IMG/VR virus record: IMGVR_UViG_3300025324_000011
Span: 1-64,000 of that record
DNA length: 64,000 bases
Source: a virus
Direction: 5' to 3' (one strand)
Part shown: piece after piece, positions 1-8,250 of the stretch
How the letters are laid out: the number at the start of each line of letters is the position of its first letter
Numbering within the stretch: position 1 is the stretch's first letter
Notes under the pieces: generated by a model
The model's input: only the letters and a program-made list of their open reading frames with translations
What the model was told of the DNA's origin: nothing
The model's database searches: none
Position numbers and translations under genes: made by a program

Positions 1-12
1 GGGGGGGGGGGG
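1..12. other. Poly-G run at the window edge
   Basis: The window opens with 12 consecutive G. No other homopolymer of this length was noticed. It may be a contig-end artefact (two-colour sequencing gives poly-G) or a homopolymer at a real junction. It carries no coding signal. Confidence 0.6.
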
Positions 13-29
13 TAGCGGAAGATCGAGGA

Positions 30-992
30 CTAAAGACTCATGGGCGGCCCGTACTTTTCTTCCTCCTCTTCAACTTGATCCCTGACGCCCTTAGCTTCCG
101 GCCTGTTTATTAGTTCGTGCAGTTTCCAGGCTGGCGTAACGGCCATCATTCCGGTTGTTCGTTTTACGCCCCAAGCTCCTACCGGCTCATCGGTTTTAAC
201 ATTCACTACTTGCTCGTAGCGAGAAAACATTCCCCAACACACTCCGAGCAGATAAGGCTTAAGGCCCCGCCGAGTTCCGAGCGCGGATGGTTCTCCTGGC
301 GGATCATAAAGGAAGACAGGAGATCCGCTGTATGCGCTCTGGCTGTATCTGATATCTACCAAAAAACTATAGATGTCGTGTCCGTCGTCGTGTCTTATGG
401 GCTCTTCCGGGAGCACCGCTACGTTGCCGAAGTGCAGTGAAGGAATGATTCGTTCCCTGCCCTGATGATGGGTGAATCGACCAAGAACGAAGCACTCATC
501 TCCGAGACCGTAGCCTCCAATTTGGAACGCCTCTTCCGGAACAGTGTCCCATGCGAGAACCGCTTGGGTCTGGTAAGGATGCGGGTACGGTGTTCTGAGG
601 AGATATGCTGCTAGGTCATTCTCCTCATCCAGAAGCCAAGCGTCCAGCGTGGTCGCAATGGTGTCAGTTTTACCGGCCTTCGTGTTAATTCGTATTGTCG
701 TTGCCTGCGAAGCGGTAACAACGTGATGGTTGGTAACCACATATAAATGAGATATCCTCCCCCCCGTGCGTCTCTTCTCGCGGAGGACAGAAAAAAGGAA
801 TCCGGTTCCGCCCCGAGTAGACTCCTCGGGTTCAGATCTCGGTAAAAGATAGACGATGCTGTATTGTAGAAGGTCTGGTAGCTTTGGCATGGCTCGCACC
901 CAGGCCCGGAGCGGAACTCCGGCGGCGCTATATCTGGTCTCGAAGTGCCCGAGCCAGTTCTTGCGCGGAGTCTCCGGGTCAGGCGGGATCAT
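30..992 (-). CDS. Trypsin-like serine protease
   Basis: A 320-aa protein with a chymotrypsin-fold catalytic triad in the right order: His in VVTNHHVV (about residue 90), Asp in DEENDLAAYLL (about 125), and Ser in QSAYSGSPVFL (about 225), preceded by GTGFLF as in HtrA/trypsin-like peptidases. There is no signal peptide and no PDZ domain. A GGGAGG site precedes the ATG. It is the last gene of the minus-strand operon, far downstream of the terminase genes. Its role could be virion protein processing or cleavage of a host protein; the sequence cannot decide. Family assignment is good, target unknown. Confidence 0.8.
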   Translation of the reverse strand: MIPPDPETPRKNWLGHFETRYSAAGVPLRAWVRAMPKLPDLLQYSIVYLLPRSEPEESTRGGTGFLFSVLREKRRTGGRISHLYVVTNHHVVTASQATTIRINTKAGKTDTIATTLDAWLLDEENDLAAYLLRTPYPHPYQTQAVLAWDTVPEEAFQIGGYGLGDECFVLGRFTHHQGRERIIPSLHFGNVAVLPEEPIRHDDGHDIYSFLVDIRYSQSAYSGSPVFLYDPPGEPSALGTRRGLKPYLLGVCWGMFSRYEQVVNVKTDEPVGAWGVKRTTGMMAVTPAWKLHELINRPEAKGVRDQVEEEEEKYGPPMSL

Positions 993-1174
993 ACCGCCTC
1001 CCGGGACATCGCGGCGGATGCCGTGCCGTGGCGGTCAAGGCGCGGGCGTGCCTTGCGCCCCACTACCGCCACCAGGCCGCTCACCGCGCACCCCCTGCCG
1101 GGCGGGGTGTCAAGGTCCGGGGCGGGGGAGCAACATGGTGGTACCCCACTACCCGCCTGACCAAGTTGTGCCAT
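989..1174 (-). CDS. Small hypothetical protein, translationally coupled to the protease
   Basis: A 61-aa ORF starting at an ATG with AAAGGAC upstream and ending in an ATGA overlap with the protease start. It is rich in Gly, Pro, Ala and Arg and its DNA is more GC-rich than its neighbours. It has a CC pair near residue 14 and no recognisable domain. The overlap and ribosome site are the main reasons to accept it; composition alone would not be convincing. Confidence 0.4.
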   Translation of the reverse strand: MAQLGQAGSGVPPCCSPAPDLDTPPGRGCAVSGLVAVVGRKARPRLDRHGTASAAMSREAV

Positions 1175-1230
1175 TTTCTTGTCCTTTCGCTGATACAATC
1201 AGCTATTCATGTATCCATGCGTGCCAATTT

Positions 1231-1491
1231 TTATTTCCCGTCACTGCGCGCGTTATTTGATTCTTCCTTCGCCCTCTCCGCCCATGCCAACAATCCAACT
1301 CTCAGTATATCAATAATCGGCCGCCATCCCTGTGCCGCCACGAAAAGGAGGAGGCACAGCAGGCCACCGCTGATCCACCATACGCGAGCGTCGAGATATG
1401 AGGCGAGCGCCTTGGTAAGCAAGCCCCATGCGAGGAATGCGAGCGCCGCAGTTGCGATGTCCGGCAGGGCGTCACGCATCCGAGCGGCCAT
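1231..1491 (-). CDS. Small membrane protein with two transmembrane helices
   Basis: An 86-aa protein with two hydrophobic stretches, about residues 12-28 (ATAALAFLAWGLLTKAL) and 37-55 (VWWISGGLLCLLLFVAAQG), separated by a short turn, then a basic and polar tail. It overlaps the end of the next upstream gene. Size and topology fit a holin or antiholin, but such proteins cannot be told from other phage membrane proteins by sequence. The neighbours are also exported or membrane proteins, which makes a host-envelope role likely. Confidence 0.6.
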   Translation of the reverse strand: MAARMRDALPDIATAALAFLAWGLLTKALASYLDARVWWISGGLLCLLLFVAAQGWRPIIDILRVGLLAWAERAKEESNNARSDGK

Positions 1492-1828
1492 AGGCGTCCA
1501 GCAGCGCCTCCTGCAATCTGCTGATCAGTTTTTCTAGATCATCGCGCTCGAATACGGCAAAGAGCTGAGCGGGCTCGAAGCAGCCATCCCGCGACTCACA
1601 ATGAAAGTCCATGGAAACGGATGAACCATCGCCCTTCGATGCAAGAAGATGCCTTACCATCGCATCGGTTCCAGGCGCATCTATCGCTGATGTTATGTCT
1701 TGCGCCCAAAAATCAGTCTCTAGGCTATCACCCTTGATCAGCAGGTCGTCGAAGCCAACATCGTGATACTTCGCGAACACGGTGCCGGCGGGCAATGAAA
1801 GAAACACACCCAAGCTAACGATCCTCAT
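1472..1828 (-). CDS. Secreted hypothetical protein with signal peptide
   Basis: A 118-aa protein. The chosen ATG gives a clear signal peptide (MRIVSLGVFLSLPAGTVFA) with an AXA-like cleavage site and has GGAAGG upstream; a longer in-frame start would bury the signal. The mature part is acidic and mixed alpha/beta with two Cys (HCESRDGC) near residue 80. No family recognised. Probably periplasmic. Confidence 0.65.
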   Translation of the reverse strand: MRIVSLGVFLSLPAGTVFAKYHDVGFDDLLIKGDSLETDFWAQDITSAIDAPGTDAMVRHLLASKGDGSSVSMDFHCESRDGCFEPAQLFAVFERDDLEKLISRLQEALLDAYGRSDA

Positions 1829-1890
1829 GTCTCTCAACCTTCCTTTGCAGAAACGTTTCGCCTCGCCTGCAAGGATTTGCTGTTCCTTTC

Positions 1891-2127
1891 TTAGATCTCC
1901 GGGTAGCCGAAGAAGTCCGAGCAGTCTCTGTAGCACGCCTTCATCTCGCTCAAGCAATTCGGGGAGTAGTATGGACCGCCCCAACACTGAACCTCCTTGT
2001 CGCAGCAGTCGTAGCATGTCCAGGCATCGCTCACCATGCCGCAGGATGGTATCCATGCCGCTGCCGGCGCCACGATGACACCAATAAAACCAACGACAAC
2101 AACAAAAAACAAGCGTATGATCTTCAT
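1891..2127 (-). CDS. Cysteine-rich secreted small protein
   Basis: A 78-aa protein with a strong signal peptide (MKIIRLFFVVVVGFIGVIV, then APAAA) and a mature region of about 50 residues holding eight Cys (CYDCCDKEVQC motif), likely disulfide-bonded in the periplasm. AAGGAGA lies at ideal spacing before the ATG. No family recognised. It sits in a run of exported small proteins next to the terminase genes. Confidence 0.7.
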   Translation of the reverse strand: MKIIRLFFVVVVGFIGVIVAPAAAWIPSCGMVSDAWTCYDCCDKEVQCWGGPYYSPNCLSEMKACYRDCSDFFGYPEI

Positions 2128-2245
2128 GGTAGTTCTCCTTTTTTCGCTCAGGGCTCGTCGTAATCTCGTCCTACCATCGGAAACTCCGATAACGCAGCCG
2201 CCTCAAATGCTGCATTGCGGGCGTCAAAAGACCGCCATGCAATGA

Positions 2246-2467
2246 TCATTTGCGCCTGCACCAGCCTAGCACTAGAGCCAGGCCAGGTGCACTGGATCGG
2301 TGACTGCGATTGAACAATCGCCAGAACGGCAAGTAGATAGCAATAGCAGCAAACGTCCCTTCCGACGCGTCTTTGCACTGCGCGATATCAACCAACGGCG
2401 CTCTCTGCGCCTGAACACAAGTGGTGATAAGGGCTCGGCCGAACAGAACGGCGCTGTGTTTGTACAT
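2246..2467 (-). CDS. Small hypothetical protein with overlapping alternative frames
   Basis: A 73-aa ORF chosen because its ATG follows AAGGAGG about 12 nt upstream. All three minus frames are open in this stretch; a second frame (2148-2378, GTG start) encodes a hydrophobic N-terminus ending in a Cys, reminiscent of a small lipoprotein. A nested Rz1-like gene is possible but unproven. No domain is recognised in either product. Confidence 0.4.
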   Translation of the reverse strand: MYKHSAVLFGRALITTCVQAQRAPLVDIAQCKDASEGTFAAIAIYLPFWRLFNRSHRSSAPGLALVLGWCRRK

Positions 2468-2537
2468 GTCAATTTATTTCCTCCTTGATGAATCAGATAG
2501 ACGGCGGCAGTGCTGGCCTCAATGATAATCCGTGCCA

Positions 2538-2591
2538 CTAGGTCAGGTCTTCGCCGCAGCCATCGCAGGTTATTTGAATAGTTTTGCCCAT
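2538..2591 (-). pseudogene. 17-codon leaderless zinc-knuckle mini-ORF, probably broken
   Basis: The ATG lies 7 nt after a -10 box. It encodes MGKTIQITCDGCGEDLT and then TAG. The start resembles small phage CxxC proteins that begin with TCDGCG and continue for about 60 residues. Skipping one base before the stop continues as SGTDYH, again with a stop, so this may be a decayed gene or a very short peptide. Confidence 0.35.
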
Positions 2592-2598
2592 GGCTGCT

Positions 2599-2628
2599 AT
2601 TGTACAACTCATGAGGAGATGGTGTCAA
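2599..2628 (-). promoter_or_regulatory. Sigma70-type promoter downstream of terL
   Basis: TTGACA, an 18-nt spacer and TACAAT on the minus strand, just after the terL stop. The -10 box is followed by exactly 7 nt and an ATG, so the transcript may be leaderless. It would drive the secreted/membrane genes and the protease to its left. Confidence 0.6.
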
Positions 2629-2635
2629 GTACGGA

Positions 2636-4228
2636 TCAGAGGATTTCCCATCTCCTGCGCACTGGCGACCGCCTTCCGATCCAAGCGAGGATCTCGGAAA
2701 CAAATACGTCCTTACCGCTCAATGATGTTTTGCCCTTGCTATCACGATAAATGCCTAGCGCATCGTTGATCGCTGCGGCTGACGGATAGCCACCTTCGCC
2801 GCTTTTCGCGAATGCCAGAACCTCCCTGCCGGCGTCAAGCATAATCGGGTAAACGGGGCCGCTGGTTTGCCACCCGATTCTATCGCTAGCATCATAGAAT
2901 GCTGAATCAGGCACTGATTCACGATGGTAGATGGCCGACAATGGATAGCCGTTGTCCCTGAGCCGACGCAGGACAGTAATCCCGTGCTGATTCTTTTCTA
3001 TCACCAAAAAGGCAGGCTCTTGCGTATTGCGAGCATAGCGCCAACCTGCTGCCGCGATCTCGTCGGAGAACGCGATCGGCTCAATCCTCGAATCCTGGAA
3101 TACCGCCAACAACTTCCAGGAGTTGAATGATCTCGCGACAAATGCCGATCTATCGCCTCCAACTCCCTCAGCGGTATCGGCCCCGATGATAACGCGATCT
3201 GTCATCGGATCGAAATCAGAGAAGATTTCAAGCGTTCCGCTCCTTTCCTTCTTAATAGGCGTCGGAGCGCGTTGAGATAGATCTCTGAGTGTTTTTATAT
3301 CGTAGAATAGGTTGCCGCCGGTAAGCCAGCACGATTCATCGTCTTCGGGATATTCACGGAGGAACAGCGGCTCGCTTTCGCCGTAGACAAGCCTGATCCT
3401 CTCACGCCTCCATTTGATTTGCTCGTGATCCAACCCATGACGATGCAGCAATGCTTCTTCGATATCCGTTAAAGCCCCAAGCTCATCCGGTTCATCAAGC
3501 GGCAGCCTGTAGCGCAGCGGGTCACATTTCCACCACGGGAAGAACAGCGGCTTGAACTCACTCCTGCCATCTCGCGCGCGCCGCCATTCTTGATGCGCCT
3601 CGCAGTCGAAAAACGATGGCGTCGTTTCGATTAAAACAGACGATTCCGGGACCTTCTCCATGCTAGGAGAGAAACCAGCCAACACTTCCCTTGGATCGGC
3701 ATAAAAGGCAAATTCAGAGAGATGCAACTGCGTTAAGGTCCCGCCGCGGCCAGAGACCTTGGATCCCGCTGTCCCTGTCCAGAAATGTGAATCGCGCTCA
3801 GTGAACGTTACTTCGTGTGTGTCCTTGGCCCCCTTCTTTGGCAAGAGGGCGGCTGGAAATGCTTTCATCGCGCGGCGTGTAATCTCGAAGATCTTACCAG
3901 TTTCGTCGAGAGCGTGTGTCAACGTCATTGCATCGCGGCCCCTGCGCGACCATATGCAATTCAGGTTATCGGCCTGCGCATAGGTCGTTACCCCGGGCTG
4001 CCGCGCCTTGAGTACGTATTGCCGAGACCTTCCGTACCTTCTGAGTTGTCGTAGCTTATCGGCGTGAATTGCGCGCTGCACCTCGTTGAGGTCGAATCGG
4101 ATTAGCGCCCCGCTCTCGATACGGATTCTATAGCAGGTATAACACCAGCGAGGGAAGCTGCGCTTCAGCCATTTGATTCGTTCGTGCGCCTCTGCAAGGC
4201 TACTCCCCACAGCGTCGGAATGAATCAT
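2636..4228 (-). CDS. terL: Terminase large subunit
   Basis: A 530-aa ATPase/nuclease that packages phage DNA into the prohead. A phage-type Walker A (KARQPGVTT, about residue 74) and Walker B (LHLSEF, about 168) are followed by a C-terminal RNase H-like nuclease motif (IIGADTAEG, about 350). The start was placed at the ATG that overlaps the small-subunit stop (ATGA); a longer frame would add an acidic, low-complexity leader lying inside terS. The pair order terS-terL and the coupling are typical. The specific packaging strategy cannot be read from this sequence. Confidence 0.92.
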   Translation of the reverse strand: MIHSDAVGSSLAEAHERIKWLKRSFPRWCYTCYRIRIESGALIRFDLNEVQRAIHADKLRQLRRYGRSRQYVLKARQPGVTTYAQADNLNCIWSRRGRDAMTLTHALDETGKIFEITRRAMKAFPAALLPKKGAKDTHEVTFTERDSHFWTGTAGSKVSGRGGTLTQLHLSEFAFYADPREVLAGFSPSMEKVPESSVLIETTPSFFDCEAHQEWRRARDGRSEFKPLFFPWWKCDPLRYRLPLDEPDELGALTDIEEALLHRHGLDHEQIKWRRERIRLVYGESEPLFLREYPEDDESCWLTGGNLFYDIKTLRDLSQRAPTPIKKERSGTLEIFSDFDPMTDRVIIGADTAEGVGGDRSAFVARSFNSWKLLAVFQDSRIEPIAFSDEIAAAGWRYARNTQEPAFLVIEKNQHGITVLRRLRDNGYPLSAIYHRESVPDSAFYDASDRIGWQTSGPVYPIMLDAGREVLAFAKSGEGGYPSAAAINDALGIYRDSKGKTSLSGKDVFVSEILAWIGRRSPVRRRWEIL

Positions 4229-4695
4229 TTCTCGATCTTCTTCCGCCGCCGCTCCCTCATCATCTCCTTCCTCTTCTCCTCCCATGCGTCTGTTTCTTGG
4301 AGGATCTCATCCACGGACACGCTCAAGTGGCCGCTGACTTGGCGGGTGTTCGTGAATGCCCCGCCCATCTCCTTGGCGGCATATTCCAGTAATGCATCTC
4401 GCCGCGCTGGATTTTTCGTCTTCCTGTAGGAATGATCTGCCATATCCAGGCGCCACACCTTCTGGGCGATCCCGATTTCAGCGATGCTATTGAGATATTT
4501 CTCTCGGGTGGCTTGCCAGAGATCATGCCATTTCTTGGCGATCCTGACTTGCAATGGATTGTATCTATTGACGTGCTGACGCAGAATTTCGACGCCGAAT
4601 TCCTCTTTTACTTCGTCCGCTACCTCCTGCGGACTCCTGTAACAGGCGAGGCGTTGAATGATGAAGACTTTTTGCTCTTCTGTTAGGTTTGGCAT
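4225..4695 (-). CDS. terS: Terminase small subunit (DUF2280 type)
   Basis: A 156-aa protein whose N-terminus (EEQKVFIIQRLACYRSP, then VADEVKEEFGV) matches the DUF2280 family, a helix-turn-helix DNA-recognition protein found directly upstream of terL in several phages. The middle is helical and the C-terminus is a charged coil ending in a run of Arg and Lys. It overlaps terL by four bases. It should bind the pac or cos site and recruit TerL. Confidence 0.85.
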   Translation of the reverse strand: MPNLTEEQKVFIIQRLACYRSPQEVADEVKEEFGVEILRQHVNRYNPLQVRIAKKWHDLWQATREKYLNSIAEIGIAQKVWRLDMADHSYRKTKNPARRDALLEYAAKEMGGAFTNTRQVSGHLSVSVDEILQETDAWEEKRKEMMRERRRKKIEK

Positions 4696-4720
4696 AAATA
4701 TCCAAAAGTAAACGTTTAGT

Positions 4721-4909
4721 CTAATGTAGCTCGGCGAGCCAGGTGCGCAAGTCGATTACACAAAACACCAACGTGTCTCCACCGTCGATATACTGATCCT
4801 CGGTACGCTCCACCGTAGTACCGCCGTCACTTAACCGCCAAGCAATCAACTGGCGACGCATTTGCGTCTTTCGCCCTTCGATGATGGCGCGCACCTCCGA
4901 GGCCAACAA
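4721..4909 (-). pseudogene. Truncated ASCH-like phage gene
   Basis: The translated start LASEVRAIIEGRKTQMRR closely resembles the opening of phage ASCH-domain proteins (pattern: hydrophobic, RAILEGRKTQTRR). The full domain is about 120-200 residues, but this frame stops after about 62. There is no ATG in frame; the nearest upstream in-frame stop leaves only TTG starts and two nearby ATGs are out of frame. I read it as a remnant, though a short TTG-started protein is possible. Confidence 0.45.
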
Positions 4910-4954
4910 ATAGATGTGGGGCGCTTTTTCATTGGATGCTCATTTCAATTTTGA

Positions 4955-5551
4955 TTATTGATCATTCGTATGCCGGAGTCTAGACAATAAAATACGCGCA
5001 CATCGAACTGTAGCGCGCACGTCCTCTATGGCATCATGCGCCTGCGCCAGCTCAACGCCGAGCCACGCGCAGATGGTTCCGAGCTTGTGATTCGCGAGCT
5101 TTGTATCGCTCAGTAATGAAACCCAGCGAGCAAGGGCAAGCGTGTCTAGCGCCTCGTAACAAGCGGCTGGGCAGAATACACCAGCTCGCCTAAACCATGC
5201 GGCAAGGAATTCGCCGTCGAATCTGGCATTATGTCCAGCGACCCTCGCAACCGTATACATAGAACCCTTCGCGGAGATCTTTTCGAGTGTTGCATGGCGC
5301 CTGAATAGATCGCAGATTTTGCCCATTGCGATTGCCGGTGAAACAGCCGAGCGCCATGCTTCCTCTGAATAGCCATTAATGCGCAAAGCATCGGCATCTG
5401 CCGCCTGCGGATCGAACTTTATTTTCAACTCAAGCGATTCGATTTCTTCCCACGAACCGTCAATCACGATAGCGGCGAATTGAATGATCGGATGTCGCTG
5501 CGGATCTAGGCCGCCTGTTTCGACGTCGAAGAATACGATTCGATCGAACAT
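4955..5551 (-). CDS. DnaQ-like DEDDh 3'-5' exonuclease
   Basis: A 198-aa protein with exonuclease motif I (FFDVETGG, residues 6-13), motif II (HNARFD) and motif III (HDAIEDVRAT) containing the catalytic His, characteristic of the DEDDh group that includes the DNA polymerase III epsilon subunit and RNase T. GAGAGGAAGG precedes the chosen ATG, which matches the usual start just before motif I. It could proofread for a host polymerase or trim RNA/DNA ends. It follows the TM/zinc-ribbon gene by two bases. Confidence 0.85.
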   Translation of the reverse strand: MFDRIVFFDVETGGLDPQRHPIIQFAAIVIDGSWEEIESLELKIKFDPQAADADALRINGYSEEAWRSAVSPAIAMGKICDLFRRHATLEKISAKGSMYTVARVAGHNARFDGEFLAAWFRRAGVFCPAACYEALDTLALARWVSLLSDTKLANHKLGTICAWLGVELAQAHDAIEDVRATVRCARILLSRLRHTNDQ

Positions 5552-5553
5552 TC

Positions 5554-5853
5554 TTAGCCCTTCCTCTCGCAGGGTGGACGATGGCCCCCAAGGAAGCGAA
5601 ACCAATTCTCTCCGCAGTCCACGGAGAATTCCTCGTTGTTGTTATATTTGAACCGCATGAGTAGGCCGCACTTCTTGCATTCAGCCCATGCCAGATTTTG
5701 ATAATTCCACTTGTGTCGACCGTTGTTACTCATGTTTGATCTAGCTCCTCTTCCTTTGAACGCAGCGCCCATGCCCTGCAATATCGATACAAGCATTACA
5801 GCCGCCGCAAACAAGCCTGACAAGAAGATGATTCCGTAAGCGATGTCCTCCAT
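5554..5853 (-). CDS. Membrane-anchored zinc-ribbon protein
   Basis: A 99-aa protein with one N-terminal transmembrane helix (about residues 6-28) and a C-terminal domain with CKKCGLLMRF followed by two more Cys (VDCGENW and PPCERKG), consistent with a zinc ribbon. The ribbon would face the cytoplasm if the N-terminus is outside. No family recognised. Confidence 0.6.
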   Translation of the reverse strand: MEDIAYGIIFLSGLFAAAVMLVSILQGMGAAFKGRGARSNMSNNGRHKWNYQNLAWAECKKCGLLMRFKYNNNEEFSVDCGENWFRFLGGHRPPCERKG

Positions 5854-5856
5854 GCT

Positions 5857-6495
5857 TCATGTCGCCTTCGCCAAGCACGTACCGCAAGCAAGTGCGACCT
5901 TAGCCTGAGCAATCCGCGGGCCTCGCTTGGATGCTTCGATGAAACCGCGCGCTCCCATGGTCGCATCGATTCCAAAATCTTCTACAACGTCATTGAACTG
6001 TTCGATATCGTGTCCGCAGACTTCCCAGACTGGTAGCCCCTTCTTCGGGCCAGCCTTGTGGAACATCGGGCCATAATCGTTTTCTTTTTGGGCGCAATGG
6101 CATAACTCATGCTTTGCCAAAGCGCACCACGACGCATCATCTGCGGCCAGCGCCGCTTCAACCCAGAACGTCAGACGAAAATCAGGCCATTCTTCGGGAT
6201 CATCTCCAAAGAATTTAGCCATTGACCATTCCCAAATATTTCTCTCCCATCCGAAGGCGCCGAGTGGTGGGCGCATGATCTGAGCAGTTCCAGCCAAGAT
6301 TCGTCCTTTGCTTTTCGCCTCAGGACGAGCCCAGAGGACGCCGATGCTCGCTTGATCCAAGATCGCATGCCGCTCCGAGAAGAGGGGGCCGCGCGGATCG
6401 ATGAATGAAGCGCGTAGCCACTCTTCAAGTACAGGAGAGCGCATGAAGTCGGCCGCGTTCTCTGGCGGCATCGGTCGCCAGAGATAGTCAACCAT
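5857..6495 (-). CDS. Putative phage zinc metallopeptidase
   Basis: A 212-aa protein with the zinc-binding, catalytic motif HELCH (about residue 128) in ALAKHELCHC, followed by Cys and a downstream GHDIEQFNDVV that can supply a third ligand. This arrangement matches the phage metallopeptidase family of small SprT-like/HExxH proteins found in many phages. Substrate unknown. It overlaps the preceding TM-HhH gene by eight bases, which implies co-translation. Confidence 0.7.
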   Translation of the reverse strand: MVDYLWRPMPPENAADFMRSPVLEEWLRASFIDPRGPLFSERHAILDQASIGVLWARPEAKSKGRILAGTAQIMRPPLGAFGWERNIWEWSMAKFFGDDPEEWPDFRLTFWVEAALAADDASWCALAKHELCHCAQKENDYGPMFHKAGPKKGLPVWEVCGHDIEQFNDVVEDFGIDATMGARGFIEASKRGPRIAQAKVALACGTCLAKAT

Positions 6496-6898
6496 CCCCT
6501 GGCCTTCGTTCCGTGATATTCAATCGCCCAATCGCCGCAGCTATCTCTTCCGCCGTCTTTCTTCCTATTCCATCAAGCTTAAGTAATTCACCGAGGCTCA
6601 ACTCGGATATGTCCTCCATGCAGTTAAGGCCGTGCGCACGCAGGGCGTTTGCTGCTCTCGTCGAAAGACCAGAAAGGCCGCTGAGCTGAGAGGCGATTAC
6701 TCGTACACCATCAAGGGGGACCAGCGTGCCACTGTCTCCGAACGGCGGATACGTCACCACGGAAAAGTCACCAATCTTTGCAACTGATTTCAACCGCAAG
6801 ATCTTGCGGCGCTCGTAAACCTTCGCGAAGTAGACCCCCAAGTAGAACCCGCCGATTGTGAAGATGATCCCGGAAACAATAATCATCAGGTTATCCAC
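6488..6898 (-). CDS. Membrane-anchored helix-hairpin-helix protein
   Basis: A 136-aa protein with an N-terminal transmembrane helix (residues 4-25), a short beta region and a C-terminal helix-hairpin-helix domain: LSTRAANALRAHG, then ELLKLDGIGRKTAEEI. This last part resembles the RNA polymerase alpha C-terminal domain and other tandem HhH DNA-binding folds. A DNA-binding domain tethered to the membrane is unusual for a 136-aa phage protein. It may position DNA or interact with host transcription. Confidence 0.6.
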   Translation of the reverse strand: MDNLMIIVSGIIFTIGGFYLGVYFAKVYERRKILRLKSVAKIGDFSVVTYPPFGDSGTLVPLDGVRVIASQLSGLSGLSTRAANALRAHGLNCMEDISELSLGELLKLDGIGRKTAEEIAAAIGRLNITERRPGDG

Positions 6899-6919
6899 TT
6901 TGTAGCCTCCCTCGATCGC

Positions 6920-7183
6920 CTACCATCTCATCTTGGAAAAAATGGACGCCAGCTGCCCGCTGTCAACACCGAGTATCCGCAAGAAGCCGATCCTGTCAAC
7001 CGCAATGATCCGCGCCCACAACAGCAATTCACCGCGGCATTGCGGGTCGAGTTTCATCCGATCTCGGTTGCACCACTCGCAGGCGGTGTCAGCAAAGTGT
7101 GGTTCCTCGCATTTTCTGCAGCGTATGACATGGCGCGTTTTCTCCTCTTGACCTTGACCGGTGCCCATTCTCTCACTGCTCAT
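6920..7183 (-). CDS. Small zinc-finger protein
   Basis: An 87-aa protein with CRKC (about residue 22) and CEWC (about 35), a classic four-Cys zinc knuckle, then a helical C-terminus. The start overlaps the end of the HicB-like gene; an internal ATG (MGTGQG) five codons later is an alternative. No specific family. Confidence 0.55.
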   Translation of the reverse strand: MSSERMGTGQGQEEKTRHVIRCRKCEEPHFADTACEWCNRDRMKLDPQCRGELLLWARIIAVDRIGFLRILGVDSGQLASIFSKMRW

Positions 7184-7973
7184 TTTGCAGGCCGTCTCGG
7201 CGGCTATGGGTTATCACCTCTACCACTAGCCCGCCTCCGCGCAAAAGGCGTGCGAAGTCTTTCAGCGCCGCAACGTTCTCCGCGCGCGCGTCGTCGGTTT
7301 CTCCCATCTCGTCATCGAGCGGAACATGCAGCCTTCCACCAGACCATTCAATCGATGCCGAGTGTTTGACGATATCTATACTGATCACATTGCCACCTTT
7401 CTCAATTTGCCCCTCTACGTCGCGCGCGAGGGAGACGATGGCGCGCGGTATTTGCGATAGGCTAGCAACCCTGGCTTCCGCAAGAGCATCAACGGGACTC
7501 CCATCTATCTCGATTTTCCAACGATGCGCTGGATGCCAAGAGATAATGAGCTCGGCACGATTATCCAGCCGGCGGCGAAACTCGATCAAGGCTTGAGCGA
7601 ACGAGACGGGTACCGCATCATGATCCGATGATTCTTCTTGCGGTCCGCGATATTCAATCGCCACAACGATAACGCGACCCCCATCAATTGAGCCGACTGA
7701 ATACACCCGCCAATTGTTGGACTTGGCTTCGTCGAACATGTCAAAGAAGCGGCGCGGCGCTGGCTTAAAGTCCGCAAATGGATCATTTGGATTCAACTCA
7801 ATTAGGCACTCAATCTGCTCAATCAGGTTAAGCGAAAGTAATTCTTGCGTCATTGCGCAGCTCGCAAGGTTGTTCTCCAGGCACTGCGCGACCCATTGCC
7901 CGCTCTGCTGAAACACAACCGCCCTTAGCGCTATCACCATTTCCTGGCTGATCAGTTTACTGCTTGCCATCAT
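7173..7973 (-). CDS. Hypothetical protein with HicB-like N-terminus
   Basis: A 266-aa protein. Residues 14-60 (RAVVFQQSGQWVAQCLE, then NNLASCAMT) resemble the HicB-type partial RNase H fold used by antitoxins. The remaining 200 residues are mixed alpha/beta and unassigned. No hicA-like partner is visible beside it, so a toxin-antitoxin role is not supported; these domains also occur in phage regulators. AGGGAG precedes a double ATG. Confidence 0.5.
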   Translation of the reverse strand: MMASSKLISQEMVIALRAVVFQQSGQWVAQCLENNLASCAMTQELLSLNLIEQIECLIELNPNDPFADFKPAPRRFFDMFDEAKSNNWRVYSVGSIDGGRVIVVAIEYRGPQEESSDHDAVPVSFAQALIEFRRRLDNRAELIISWHPAHRWKIEIDGSPVDALAEARVASLSQIPRAIVSLARDVEGQIEKGGNVISIDIVKHSASIEWSGGRLHVPLDDEMGETDDARAENVAALKDFARLLRGGGLVVEVITHSRRDGLQNEQ

Positions 7974-7989
7974 GGCTCCCTCGTTTCCA

Positions 7990-8229
7990 CTATTGCGTTA
8001 ACTCAAACGGATCGCTCGTAAACAATGCAATGGGGCTCTGTGTGGCGCCCGATCGAACGCTAACCCAGATTGGCTTTCCGGCCGCGATATCTGCTAATTC
8101 ATCAACCGATGGGCGCCAGCAGGAAATGCACCTCTCGCCGTCCGTGAAAACGTGGAGATGGCCGCAGTCGTCCAGGGAATCAGGGGGACCGAGAATGCGA
8201 TTTGACTGCGGAAATCGGCTTGGTGTCAT
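7990..8229 (-). CDS. Conserved small phage protein
   Basis: A 79-aa protein with the pattern CISCWRPSVDELADIAAGKPIW, known from many phage hypothetical proteins with the form ISCW.P...EL..L..G.P.W. The two Cys (CISC) may bind metal. First gene after a strong promoter on the minus strand. Function unknown. Confidence 0.65.
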   Translation of the reverse strand: MTPSRFPQSNRILGPPDSLDDCGHLHVFTDGERCISCWRPSVDELADIAAGKPIWVSVRSGATQSPIALFTSDPFELTQ

Positions 8230-8250
8230 TTCATGGATTCCGTACTGGCA

